This document shows, piece after piece, positions 10,250-21,233 of a DNA stretch of 64,000 bases. The notes under the pieces were generated by a model. The model made no database searches. It was not told the DNA's origin and worked only from the letters and a program-made list of their open reading frames with translations. Location: positions 133,790,391 to 133,854,390 of the forward strand of contig CM043947.1 in NCBI GenBank assembly GCA_014529385.2, written 5' to 3'. The position numbers and the translations under genes were made by a program. The first letter of the stretch is position 1. Every line of letters starts with the position of its first letter. This DNA is from Adiantum capillus-veneris. Its lineage: Eukaryota > Streptophyta > Polypodiopsida > Polypodiales > Pteridaceae.

Positions 10250-11650
10250 CCGTTGAGCTCGCTTCATAACCATCCCCAAGATCAAACTATGGAAAGAATC
10301 TTGAGACTTGGAGTATTTTGGCCAACTATGAGGAGTGACAATCTTTTGTAAAGGATTGTCCTCAATGTCAAAAACAAACACCCATACCTCATGTAACATT
10401 GTTTCAACTGTCGCATGTTCCTAAGTAGAGTAATTATCTGATTACTTACTTATCAAGCTGAACATTTCCTGAGGATATGATTAAACGCCGTCAAAAGGCA
10501 ATTGAAATTGAAGAAAACATTTGCATCTTTGTGCAAATGAAAACAAGTATATTCCGATTATAGAACAAGCACATGTTGGATTAGTTGGAGGTCACTTTTT
10601 TAGTGAGACCACCGCAAGAGCAATCTTAATGGCAAGCATATGGTGGCCAATACTTTTTGCAGATGCCAAAGAATATGTTCGGAGGTGTGATGCTTGTCAA
10701 CGAGTAAAAATGCCAACACATGTAGATAGCATGCCCTTAAGACCAATGATGGGAGCTAGACTTTCGCAAAGTGGGGTATAGATTTTGTTGGGCTAATACA
10801 ACCACCTGCTTATAGAACCCAAGCTCAATATATCATTGTAGCTACGGACTATTTGACCAAGTGGACCGAGGTTAAAGAAACTTAAAGGAATGATGTCAGA
10901 ACCACTGCCGCATTCTTAGATGAGTATGCGAGATATGGACTGCCAATAGAAATTTTTAGTGATCAGGGAACTCATTTCCTCAATGAGGTAATCGAGTATT
11001 TGCTTAATATCAGCTCCTTATCACCCACAAGCAATCGGACAAGCTGAGCATACAAACAAAATTCTTAGCTGGGTATTGACTAAAGTGGTTAGTTCAAGAA
11101 GGACAGACTAGGAAATGAATCTCCATGTAGCTCTATGGGCTTATCGAGTTTCATTCAAAAGAGCTTTAAATGCTACACCCTTTAACCTTGTTTATGGTCT
11201 TGATGCCATACTACCAATAGAATTTCTATTGCCGACATTAAGGGTAGCTAAAAATCTTGAGTGGACTGGACATGAATTGACAAAAAGACTTTAGAAAAGC
11301 TAGATGAGCAAAGGCTAATTTTCGTAGCTCACATCTATGCACAAAAGCAGAAACAAAAATATTTTTTTGATTCCCATCTAATAACAAAAATCTTCAAGAA
11401 AGGGGACTTAGTTTTAATCTATTCCCTTAAGCAACACATTCCCAAGTTTAAGAAAAATGAAAAGGGATCGTTTATCATTGAAGATGTGTCTCCAAGTGGA
11501 GAAGTAAAGTTGTCCACCCTACATGGTGAACCAATGGCTAATTGGATTAGTGGATGCCATTTAAAGAGATACAATTTGCCATTAACCAATCAATTGCTAG
11601 AAAGAATGCATGCAGCCAAGCATAGGAGGATTACACGACATTAGATTATT
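10250..11650 (+). pseudogene. Degenerate Ty3-type integrase (lineage distinct from the chromovirus)
   Basis: A chain of broken frames matches integrase. At about 10265-10400 an N-terminal zinc-finger-like fragment is visible (FWPTMRSD, then KDCPQCQKQTP). At 10560-10790 a second, better preserved HHCC region reads EQAHVGLVGGHFFSETTARA and RRCDACQRVKMPTH. The core follows (FVGLIQPPAYRTQAQYIIVA, ATDYLTKWTEV, YGLPIEIFSDQGTHFLNEV, QAIGQAEHTNK) and then the C-terminal part (KKGDLVLIYSLKQH, MANWISGCHLKRYN). Two zinc-finger-like segments in a row suggest either a duplication or a rearranged RNase H/integrase junction. Several stops and frame changes make it inactive. The RT-RNase H part upstream is missing or beyond recognition. 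Confidence 0.8.
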
Positions 11651-12400
11651 GATGAAGCCCAAGAGGAAGCTCGGCTTTGGGTACTCAAACGAAAAGCTTC
11701 TCTCAAGAATCAACAGATACCGATTCCCATCAACACTTTGGAAATAGATGACCGACAATGGGAATTGCTTAAAGATGTAGTGTCAACAGATGATGAATGG
11801 TTAGATGGAATGGACCTGCGTATCAACCTATATCTCAAAAATCATTGCACAAATGGTTTGGTCGACACAGGAGCTAGAGTAAATGCAGTCAGTTATTCCA
11901 CATACAAGAAAGCAACAATTCAAGCATTGACAGTAGGATAGCGACAATAAAAGGATGCAACAAGAACCCAACACTGACATTGGGAGTAGTCAACTTGAAC
12001 GTCATAGTACATGGATGTTCATGTCCTCATCAGTTTGTATGCTTGCCAGATGAACATATGAATGAGACGATGATTCTTGGAATTCCATAGATGCGGACAT
12101 ACAAGGGAGGACCAGATTGGGATACAAATCAGCTCAAACTATCACCTAAAGGCGGGAAACTCATTGTTCCAATTGCAAGGAGGAATGTAAAGGGAGTAAT
12201 CAGCAGAACAGACCACGAAGCAATCAATCTTCTCCATCCTCTCGACAAGCAAATTCTACAAGTAGCATGCAAGGAGTCACGCAAATTTGGGTACCAAAAG
12301 CACAACTTAAGGACAAGGCGATTCAAATCTGGGTGCGGGGTGCGCCAAACATCACCAACAAAACCAAAGAAGGTTCCAAGGGTCAAAACACAAAGATGAT
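11651..12400 (+). pseudogene. Retropepsin-like domain continuing directly from the integrase C-terminus
   Basis: Read in the same frame as the integrase tail (one stop at about 11642-11644), the sequence continues through a linker (IIDEAQEEARLWVLKRKA) into INLYLKNHCTNGLVDTGARV, which carries the aspartic protease signature DTGA followed by NAVSYSTYKKA. After one frame change at about 11940 the fold continues (LTLGVVNLNVIVHG, MILGIP) and, past a stop where Trp is expected, MRTYKGGPDWDTNQLKL. The ILG plus DW-x-NQLKL pattern is what closes a retropepsin domain. In ordinary Ty3 elements protease precedes reverse transcriptase; here it follows integrase. It is either an unusual gene order, an extra protease-like domain, or a junction of two elements. 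Confidence 0.6.
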
Positions 12401-12907
12401 CTTCTATGAGCAAGGAACCTAACTTGAAATGGATTTGGTAGAAAAAGGAGCGCTTATCTTCTCCACAAACTGTAAAACCAATCAAGCAATGGAGAGTTAA
12501 ATCTCAGAAGACTCCACCATACCAAGCACACCAACCTACCAATGGCAATAAAAAGCTTGACAACAGTCAAAAGTGCCACCAACATCTCAAGAAATCAGTG
12601 TGTTGAAGCATCCTAATGGTACAATCAAACAAAGAGCACACAAGCTATAAGATTAGCTCTTTGGAAGACAGCATCAAAAATTCTCGACATCAGAAACCCT
12701 TGAATTAATTACTCAAGACCCAGCTCTTGCACAGCATATTGGTTTGAACTGCATTGATCTTCAAAGCATGGTAGATCCAACCATGCTATGCATAAGACAC
12801 GATTGTTCAAGCCATGCACACAGTCGTCTCGGAGTACGCCATCTAGGAGGGGTGGAAGGGCACTAAGTAATAAAGGGCAATGTTTGAAGAGGGAGGAAAA
12901 AGTTTGA
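12401..12907 (+). other. Decayed 3' end of the integrase-protease element with polypurine tract
   Basis: Short coding-like pieces full of stops, ending in a purine-rich run GAAGAGGGAGGAAAAAG (12886-12902) that resembles a polypurine tract 5 bp before a TGTTAAC that could open an LTR. Confidence 0.4.
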
Positions 12908-13568
12908 TGTTAACGTGTGATTTTTTGTAAAATTACCTAATAATGCCCTTATAATTCATCATCAAGGGAAAAATCACTGATAATATCTTCCCGACGAGTG
13001 TAAATAGTGTCTATACTATCAATAAATCATCAAAAAATAGTCCTTTTTGGTTATTTTTCATCATTTTTCTTGATAATGAGACTTAAAAATGAAGAAATTC
13101 AACAAAAAACAATAAAGCTGTATTTTAATTATTGGATTTTTACTTTTCTTTTTTAGCGCATTTTGTTATTTTCTTTGATTTTTCAATAAACGGATCAGAA
13201 ATTAATAATACATAGCAAAGGAGCTTAGATGGAAAATGGAAGACACGGTGGTGATCAAAAATACAAGGCACACAAGCACAAAAATTTTCAATGGAATCGG
13301 AAGATGGAAGCGGGAAGCCTAAATTAGGCGGCCATACCTACTTTTGCAAAATTCTTGCAGAATGAGCTACAAGAATTTGATCGGGGAAATTTTTGAGTCT
13401 AACATAGATTTCAAGGCCTAGTAGGACTAACGGGGGAAATTGCGGAAAAATGGTTCAGGAAGTCAAGGTATAGATATCCTAGGTAGGCTAAAACCACCTC
13501 ATTTCCACTTGTTACCTTTGCAGAGAGAGCTTTTCGACCTCTTTCGCGTGTAATTTCCGGAGTCTACA
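12908..13568 (+). repeat. Putative LTR (661 bp), single recognisable copy
   Basis: Begins TGTTAACGTG after a purine tract and ends GAGTCTACA (TG...CA). Thirteen nucleotides later comes TAGCGCCGTC, similar to the TGGCGCCGTT start of a tRNA-Asp type primer site. I could not find a matching second LTR in the window, so boundaries rest only on the flanking motifs. Confidence 0.35.
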
Positions 13569-14268
13569 GTTGCCTGTTTTTAGCGCCGTCTCACACAAGA
13601 CATGAGGGGTAATTTCTTTACTCATCAATAATCCATTTGGTACGGCCGGTAGCTAGTCTAAACCCCTAGGAAAAACCCTAGAATCTGAGCAGTGCATGAA
13701 GACGTACGACCAAAAACTGACCATAATGGCCTGTCAGCTCGACCAAATTGGATGAGATTTGAACTATAGCATGTCCTAACATAATAGAAATTTTTTATAT
13801 CATTAGTTGACCATTTGGCAGGGGTCAAGGGGGTCCCCAGTAGAAAATCTAGGTTTTGGACAGATGCCAAAATTTGGTTCTGACTCCATAGACAACTTGC
13901 CTACGAGGTTTATATACAACGATATGATTGGTTTTGTGAAATCAATCAAGCAAAGTCCTCGAAAAGCAGAAAACGGCTCAAAGGCTACAAAGCGTCAAAT
14001 TCAACATACGAGTTCAAACTGACTCCAAATGAGCCAAAATTGGATGAGCTGCTTCACAACTATGTTGAAAACAAGTCCAAAGCCTCAAAAGTGATCGACC
14101 GACTCAACAGACAGTGTAGTTACAGAAATCAGAGATTCCAGAGTCGATGAAGCACAAAGTGGTGCCAGCAAGACCAAAATTTACCAAATTCAATTTAGGA
14201 CTTTTTTTAGGTGTATAGAATGTGTTTAGGTCAAAAATTTTAAGTTTTGCAAGAAAAATGTGACTACT

Positions 14269-14290
14269 GTAAATAATCATGATTATTTAC
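14269..14290. repeat. Palindrome GTAAATAATC-AT-GATTATTTAC
   Basis: Perfect 22-bp inverted repeat, preceded by CTACT. First of three in this leader. Confidence 0.8.
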
Positions 14291-14551
14291 TTTTGCACTA
14301 TTTTTACTTGGAAATTGTATCATCACCTCACCTATCATTTGTACACACCTATTACACGCCAAAAGTCAAGTATGAGCCAAAATGATCACATATAACTTGG
14401 AAAAGTGCCAAAAAAGCAAGGAAGTCTGTGCAAGCCAATTTCGGAGTTATGGACCACATTTCTTGATCCAAATCACCTCATATCCCATATACAAGGTGTA
14501 TACAATGCTTAAAACCAAGCTGTATAAAAAAATGTTGATTTTGGTAGAAAA

Positions 14552-14573
14552 GTTAATAATCGAGATTATTTAC
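14552..14573. repeat. Imperfect palindrome, second copy
   Basis: GTTAATAATC-GA-GATTATTTAC, 283 bp after the first copy; two mispaired position pairs. Confidence 0.7.
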
Positions 14574-14839
14574 TTTCATGCCAAAATGGGAGAATTTTGC
14601 TATTTTGCCATCATGCATCCAAAATACATAATGTGCTAAGCTCACTAGCCAAGTTTGAACCAATTTGGAGCTTAAAATCCCAAATTTCCTTTATATCTAC
14701 TGTTTCAGAGACCTAAAGCCAAAATCTGGTACCATTATCACCCTATGCATCCAATATTTCACTCAAAGTATGTATTTGGTATATACTTCAAGCTTGCAAT
14801 GCCAAATTTGCAAAAAGTTGAAAAAATTACTCAGCTGCT

Positions 14840-14861
14840 GTAAATAATCGCGATTATTTAC
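14840..14861. repeat. Palindrome GTAAATAATC-GC-GATTATTTAC, third copy
   Basis: Perfect 22-bp inverted repeat, 288 bp after the second and preceded by CAGCTGCT. A related, partly decayed copy (CTGCTGTTAATAATCGTGAT) lies at 19211-19230, just downstream of the next LTR. Confidence 0.8.
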
Positions 14862-15049
14862 TTTTATTGAAATTTTTTGTTTTGACTTTACAATTTTGTT
14901 ACTTACATGTTTTTATGCATCTATGCTTGTTCAAAAATTGATTTGAGGCAAATTGGACCAAAATTGTCAGCATTTTTGACTAAAGGACACTTCAGAGAAA
15001 AATCTGTCAAATCTGCTAACTTTGACACTCTATTCACTGAACAGGAGCC

Positions 15050-15765
15050 ATGCAAGCAGCAGACAGGTCTAATAAGAAGCTCAATCAAAAAGAAAAGTTG
15101 CAAGAGCTACCCGCATACCAACTAGACCCTGATTCAGTCAAAACCACCAAGGCAACTTATTTTTCAAAAGAACAGCGTGAAGAGCATCACACCACAGTAT
15201 TCACTGGAAGACTCAAGATTGAAGAGGGATATCAAGTAGAGCTGCAAATTCTACCAAAAGAAGTGTATGATGTTGTTGCAAAGCCCGAGACCACAGAAGC
15301 CAACCGAAGGCTAGGGCTCAGAGATTTCTATGAACGAGAGCCGTGCGAAGTGGACTTCCAGAAAGCTTACGAGCTTTTGTCCACGATCAAAGAAGATGGA
15401 ACAACTCACATTTTTGACTCCCAAGGTAATAAATTTGAAGTGGTAATTACCAAGGAGATAGTGGCAAAGCACTCAGACTACCCACAGAAGGAATGACAAT
15501 GAGGGCAAGAGATAGGAAAATGGTTGGAAATTTCACTAAAGAAACCGCCGCAGTCACCTTTGCAGACGTTATTCATAAACAGGTGGAGGATCCCACAAGG
15601 TTATACCATCAGCATTTCCATTTCCTTGCTAAGAGGCCGCCAAGGTATACCACGCCCAATCATGCAGTTGCCACCACCTTTATGCAAGTCCTCAAGTCAA
15701 CAACCAGGCAGCCAATTGACCACGCACAATATGTTTTGTCCACATTGAAAGGGACAAAGAAGTAA
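15050..15765 (+). pseudogene. Gag-like coding tract of a retroelement, N-terminal part
   Basis: Two overlapping frames (15050-15496, 148 codons; 15493-15765, 90 codons) look like one protein split by a frame change. The first is charged and ordered (YFSKEQREEHHTTVFTGRLK, LRDFYEREPCEVDFQKAYEL), the second contains DPTRLYHQHFHFLAKRPPRY. I recognise no named domain. It lies between an LTR/primer-site-like block and a polypurine tract/LTR, which is why I read it as the gag position of a retroelement. Later codons continue with stops to about 16130 (ESPDNKERRVRIEEMKRKA). Confidence 0.5.
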
Positions 15766-16218
15766 GGAAAGTTCACATACCTGGGTTCACCAGAAGTTTT
15801 GACCAGGATTGTCTACCATGCCATCAGCATGGGCGACAACCTACTAACTGCCTCAGATCAAAACACTTGGATAGTGTCAGCTCAATCAGCTCCTTGAGCT
15901 ACAAGATCTGCCAAGAGATCATACAAGTCATATGAAGAGTCTGCAGAGAGCTCTTCGGAACGGCACAGCAATGAAAGCCCGGATAACAAAGAAAGGAGAG
16001 TGCGCATTGAAGAAATGAAGAGAAAAGCCATGGCAGCACACCAAGAGGAACCAATACAAAAGCAAACCCGGTTTGAAAGAGAGAAACACTTGTACCAACG
16101 TAGCCACCAAGCATAAGTAAAGGACCCATAAAAGTGGGTGCCTATTGGTCTTAAAGGACCAAGAACTAAGCATCACACCAGGAAGCAAGATGAAGACCCC
16201 ACGGAATCCCTAGAATAA

Positions 16219-17694
16219 ATGTATCAAGAAGCAAAAGCTTTAAAGCTGAAAGAAGCACAAGAAGTAGCAAGTAAAGCTAAAGAGGCGACAGAACAGCAAA
16301 AGCAAGCAGAGGAAGCCAGTGCACAAGGAGAAGAGCAACATGCTCAAGTGACGTGTCTCCCCGCATCTCTTCTCCTGTTTCCAAACACCAAGATCACTCA
16401 ATGTCGAGCCCACCACCATCATCGAAAGATAGAACCACAGCAACTGAGCAAACAAAAGAGACAGATCCTAAACAGTAAAAAACAGATGAATCTACACAAG
16501 AACCTGAACAGCAAGAAGCAGCGGAATCAGCACAACAAGCAGCTGTATCTACTCAAGAGCAGCAAATAGAGAAAGAGCTAGAGACAGAAAAGGTAGCTAG
16601 TCCTGCACCAGAAGAAGACACCGTAAGGTTTGAGCACACAAGAGAACAAGAGGCCGAGGAAACACCCTCTACCTCAACACAGCAAGAGAAGGCTGAGGCA
16701 CCACCCTCTCCTCAACGGAAAAATATCAGCAGCCACAAGGGAAACAACAAAAACCAAGCGTCATGATGCAGCCAAAGGACACCCAAGAATCTACAAAAAC
16801 ATCAAGACAATTAGCACAAAATGAAGATTGGAAGTCAAATGACGAAGTCATCCTGCAAGTTAATGAATATGCTAAGCAAATGCAGGAGATGACAGGACGA
16901 CTTCGCTCAGCAACACTTGGTCGTAGCACAAGGGCCAAAGAGTTAGAGATAATGATTGACACACTCCAAGGGGAGCTGGACGACAGACTCAATGTCATCA
17001 CCGATTTACAGAGGCAATTGCAGGAGTTGAGAGCAGAAGCTGAACAACATCAGCTCGCAAGAGATAAGCAACAAAAATAAATGGAGAAACTGGGTGATTT
17101 GCTCACAAAACTATCAGATGCATGCAAAGCAAAGGATGATCAGCTGACGAAAGTTATAAATGAACTTCTAACTACAACCCTATCAGCTGAAAAGATCCAG
17201 GTACAGCTAGATGTAGCCAATGCTTCCCTACAGTATACTCAGAAAAACAAATCAATGATAAGGCAATATTATTGTGGCAAATACAAGAGAATCCAGTCGT
17301 TGCCTCAATCAAATGAACGGACGAGGTCTACATGGCATTAGAAAAGAAAAATAAAGACCTCAAGCTGGAGCTGAAATTAGAGCAGTCTCAATGCAAAGAC
17401 CTGGCCTTGATGCGGGTCCAAAGAGATAACGAGCTACAGCAGGAAATAGCTGAATTCAAAAGAGTCAACCAGCTATTGAGAGAGGGAAGGTTGGAAACAC
17501 AAGAAGAGGCAGGCCCTTCAGAGCAACCTCAAATAGAAATCCCCTTTGTCTCATTCACTGACATGGAGACACAGCCAGTAGGAGAGCTAAGTGGTGAGGA
17601 GGAATTTCAAGTACCAATTACCGAAGCAGACACAGTGCCAATGGTCCAGGTCTCAAAGGTTGAAGAAGACGCACTGAAGGAAAAAATTACATAA
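16219..17694 (+). pseudogene. Glu/Gln/Lys-rich coiled-coil coding tract
   Basis: Frames at 16219-16569, 16763-17080, 17081-17341 and 17332-17694 encode heptad-like, charged sequence (SKAKEATEQQKQAEEASA; EMTGRLRSATLGRSTRAKEL; LQGELDDRLNVITDLQRQL; LKLELKLEQSQCKDLALM), a long predicted coiled coil broken by stops at 16200 and 17080 and small frame changes. It follows the gag-like tract on the same strand. Coiled coils can drive particle assembly in gag proteins, but this is inference. No zinc knuckle and no pol domain are visible. Confidence 0.5.
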
Positions 17695-17721
17695 GAGGTA
17701 GATGAGCACTGGAAGGTAGCA

Positions 17722-18606
17722 ATGGATTGGGAGCTGAGAGTACTTCATTCCTTCAATGTCACACAGCTCATTCCCAATCAAATAAATGCACTATGGCACC
17801 AACAATCCCTATCCTATCCTCTAATTAAAGTGAAGTTTGCTACAAGTAAAAGAAAGGCTTTACACCGACATGAAAGTCGAGGGTGTCGATCAAGACCACC
17901 GAAGTGGAGGTTGAGCTGGCTGAACAAGAATCCAAGGTACTTGATTCTGTTCACAAGAGCACTTGCGGCCCTACAAAAGGATCATACCTTCTGTCTTGTA
18001 CCAAGAATAAGGACATGGATAGCACATGAGACACTACTAAAGAAGTGGCCAACTTGGCTGAATTACCCCAGATTGCCTGCTCCAAAAAAGGGACAACCAA
18101 TTGAAGATTACATGGTGAAAACCCTAAAGGGAGCCATGTCATTCTTTAAAAGTCTACTAAATTTATCATGTGCAATGCTATACAAAATCTGTGAATGTTG
18201 CTCACCTGCATCAAAGTGTTCAATGAGCCAGAGCAAGCACGTGCCCCTTGGATGTCATTCCTCGAGGGTAACAAAGGGTTATGCTATGATCTCAGTGCCA
18301 ACCTTCCAAAGAAGTCCTCTATGGCTTCTACGCTAGGTGTATGTTTCTACCTTCTCACAATATCTTGGCGTTTGAGGAATCATTTTACACAGGGTTTTTC
18401 ACTTGGTGAACGAAAATATTTGGGCTAGTGATTAGCAACATGACATCAAGGTTTGTAGGCTACTCAAAAGTGGAGCTGAAAAACAGAGTCACTATTCAGT
18501 TCTTGCAAGTGCCACATAAAGAGAGGAAGATCAGATACCAAAAGGCACTGAATGCCCTTAAAGACCGCCTTGCCAGCCGTCAACTTGAAGACTATTTCAG
18601 CCCATA
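17722..18606 (+). pseudogene. C-terminal part of the gag-like tract, unknown domain
   Basis: Frame 17722-18336 (MDWELRVLHSFNVTQLIPNQ ... RIRTWIAHETLLKKWPTW ... PAPKKGQPIEDYMVKTLKGA) continues after frame changes to about 18606 (VELKNRVTIQFLQVPHKERK; LKDRLASRQLEDYFSP). No known domain recognised. The coding character stops just before a polypurine tract, as expected for the last protein segment of an LTR element. Confidence 0.45.
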
Positions 18607-18632
18607 AATTTGTGCCAAGGAAAGACACAGGC

Positions 18633-18646
18633 GAGGAGGGGGGAAA
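18633..18646 (+). promoter_or_regulatory. Polypurine tract
   Basis: GAGGAGGGGGGAAA directly precedes TGTTAGC, the start of the next LTR; typical plus-strand primer. Confidence 0.7.
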
Positions 18647-19052
18647 TGTTAGCAGCAAGCTAACACGGATACCATTTTTTGGAGTTCTCATTGTATAAAC
18701 ACTTATTATTTTGATAAATTGGGAATATTGTAACTCCTATTTTTTGAATAAACCTTGTAATTGATGAGCCGGGGCTACAAGCTTCCAGATTGTATCAACC
18801 TGTCATTACCCATCTTTGGTAGAACTCCCAGATTATTAGTTTTGACCATCAAAAACCTTGGCTAAGGTATAAAAGCCAATTTTTGTAAGTTATTATCAAG
18901 TTTTGGATAATGAAATACACAACGTGAGCTAACGGTGCTCACTTATCTCCTTCTTGAGCTTCCTACTTCCTCCTCGGTTGTCACATTGCAATCGTGTTTG
19001 TTGCATTGCAACCGCAGGTAAGAGCTCTACGCATTGACGTAAACACATCACA
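18647..19052 (+). repeat. LTR (about 406 bp) of the degenerate element
   Basis: TGTTAGCAGC...CACATCACA, bounded on the left by a strong polypurine tract and followed 15 nt later by a primer-site-like motif. It contains a TATA-like GGTATAAAAGCC near 18866. It can serve as 3' LTR of the gag-like element to its left and, because a primer site follows, as 5' LTR of a lost element to its right. Confidence 0.55.
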
Positions 19053-19067
19053 GTATTTTGTAGATTT

Positions 19068-19083
19068 TGGCGTCGTCGACCCG
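19068..19083 (+). promoter_or_regulatory. Primer-site-like motif (tRNA-Asp type, degenerate)
   Basis: TGGCGTCGTCGACCCG resembles the TGGCGCCGTTGCCGGG complement of plant tRNA-Asp at 11 of 16 positions. Supports the LTR boundary at 19052. Confidence 0.4.
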
Positions 19084-20089
19084 TGGCCTAATTTCATTAT
19101 AACTAAGAATTTACATTTCAAAATCAAAAACTAACCATACCATGTATTGGGGCATCATTGCTAAGCATTTAGATGCATTCTGGGTCGAAAATGACTAGGT
19201 CAAAAATCCACTGCTGTTAATAATCGTGATTTTGTCACTTTGACCGAAAGTGAGGTTTGAGACCATAAACATATATTCTTAGGTCTTATAAACAAGGCCT
19301 AGAAGTTCCATTACGTTTGGATGTCATTTGATGCTGCAACGGATGTGATTTGTTTGTCGATGAGCGATTGGCTTTTAGTGATTTCAGACACTTGAGTGTA
19401 GCTTGAGTTCGATGCGAGTTGTTAGTTGTTTTTTGAGAGATTAACACCCTCTTGTGGCCTCTATGCACTAGTCATGTCAACTTCATCCCATGGATTGACA
19501 ATTAATTGTGGATCTCGCTAATACTGCAATAAGGTAGGATAGTGAGGTTAGCCATGAGTCCCACAAAGGTTGAGGAGGGAAAGGAGGTTCAAACTTCTAT
19601 TGCAGAGCTTTTGGGAGGGAAAACTGAACGGAAGGAAAGAGAAACAAGTTGAAGTGAAGAGAAGTGAGAGATGGTACAATAGAGAGAGAGGGAGGGAATG
19701 ATCAGCACGTTTTTGGAGGGACCCCCTTTTAGGAGAGAGGGGGGGAGAAACTGGCAGCCAGTAGAGAGAGAAAGGATTAGTTTTTACTCAACTATTTTGA
19801 GAAAATTTTAGTTTTATGAATTTAAAAGAGATTTTCTCTTTATACTTTATAAAAGAGTACAAGTTTGACCACTTACTTTTAGGCCCTGCCATACCCACCA
19901 TTTCAGTACACATGGCATCCACCCATTTGCCCCTTCCATAATCTCCTTTTTAATACCATGGCAAATAAAGAGGCCCCCTTAAACCCCATTCCCTTCCTAA
20001 TGGCATGGAGATCAGGACCATCGGGTAATACTCTTGTCTTTATTTATCAATGTCTATATTTGTGCATGCATTCAGACTGAAATAGCCAC

Positions 20090-20800
20090 CTCTAATCGGC
20101 CGCCCCGTATAAGCGAACTTAAATAGCCATCATTAACCCGAAGCGGCTTACCCTAATTGTTAGCAAATGTAAACAACCCAACCGTGTGCTAGCCCTAAGG
20201 GGATTCTTGAAACGAGTAAAGTAATGTGACACTAAGCTAATCTAAAGCTGAAAAATCTAAAGCCGCTAACCTTAAGTGGCTAGCCCTAACTGGCCTGAAA
20301 GAGCTAAATTATGAGTACTAACACCTAAGTATCTAGCCCTAATAGGAAAACCTGTATAAGTGGACTAAAATAGCCACCTTTAACCCTAAGTGGCTTACCC
20401 TCAGCAACTCACCCTAAGTGACTAGCCCTAAGTGGCCAAGCGACCAACTTTGAGCAAACAAAGAAAACGCCGCTTTACATAAGTGCGTCTACCCTAAGCA
20501 GATTACTGAAATGGTCAAATCTAAAGCCGCTACCCTAAGTGGCTAGCCTTAAACGTCTTGAAACAGTCAAATTATGTCGGTAATAACACCTAACTGGCTA
20601 ATCCTAAGACGCTTGCCCTAAGAGGCTAGCCCTAAGCTGTCTCAATAGGCTCTATGAAGCTAAGTGTGGCTAGCTAGCTCTGAAATTGAATACCTAAGTG
20701 ATTAGCTAGTCCTAAACAACTAGCCCTAAGCCGATAAGCCGATAATCCTCAGTGATGACTAACCCTAAGCGGCCAACTACGTGCATAACAAAACACATAA
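20090..20800. repeat. Degenerate minisatellite, CCCTAAGTGGCTAG-like unit
   Basis: About 700 bp built of irregular 10-25 bp units around CCTAAGTGGCTAGCCCTAA. The CCCTAA core recurs many times but is never arrayed as a pure 6- or 7-bp telomeric repeat. Confidence 0.75.
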
Positions 20801-21151
20801 GGTTAATCAAAGGTAAATAAAATCTAACACTAAAACTTAGCTAAAAACATTCTAATTAACATTTACTACATTTACATCGCCTAGGACAGATCACAATTTA
20901 GAAAAAGAACATAATTTATTGATTTCCAAACTAATTTTCATCAAAACTAATTTAAAAATGACCTGCATTAAAATAACTGTTTCTTTTTATAATCAAATTT
21001 CATTATCTTTCTTTGCTATTAATAAATTTTACAAAACAACAAATTTTTTAAAAAATCAAGTTTTTCTTGGTTTGAGAAAAACTGTGTGTGCAGGCGCATA
21101 GTGTTGACAAACTAATTTACATTTTTATTTGTTTATGTGCACGTTTATGTG

Positions 21152-21153
<2 letters not shown>

Positions 21154-21232
<79 letters not shown>
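21154..21232. repeat. (GT)n microsatellite
   Basis: About 39 uninterrupted GT units; a shorter (AC)n lies at about 21333-21348. Confidence 0.97.

Positions 21233-21233
<1 letters not shown>

Larger units (their letters stand above)
13569..15049 (+). other. Long AT-rich leader with repeated palindromes
   Basis: About 1.5 kb without credible coding sequence between the putative primer site and the gag-like frame. It contains three copies of a near-perfect 22-bp palindrome about 285 bp apart, within weakly repeated surroundings (GGTGTATA..., GCCAAAAT...), which suggests a decayed tandem repeat of about 285 bp. A long structured leader is common in plant Ty3 elements. Confidence 0.5.

Noticed and set aside
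15490-15497. ATGA overlap of two frames as translational coupling
   Set aside because: This is a eukaryotic retroelement relic; the two frames are one protein with a frame change, so the overlap is accidental.
20090-20800. Interstitial telomere array
   Set aside because: CCCTAA is never tandem at 6 or 7 bp; it is part of a longer irregular unit.
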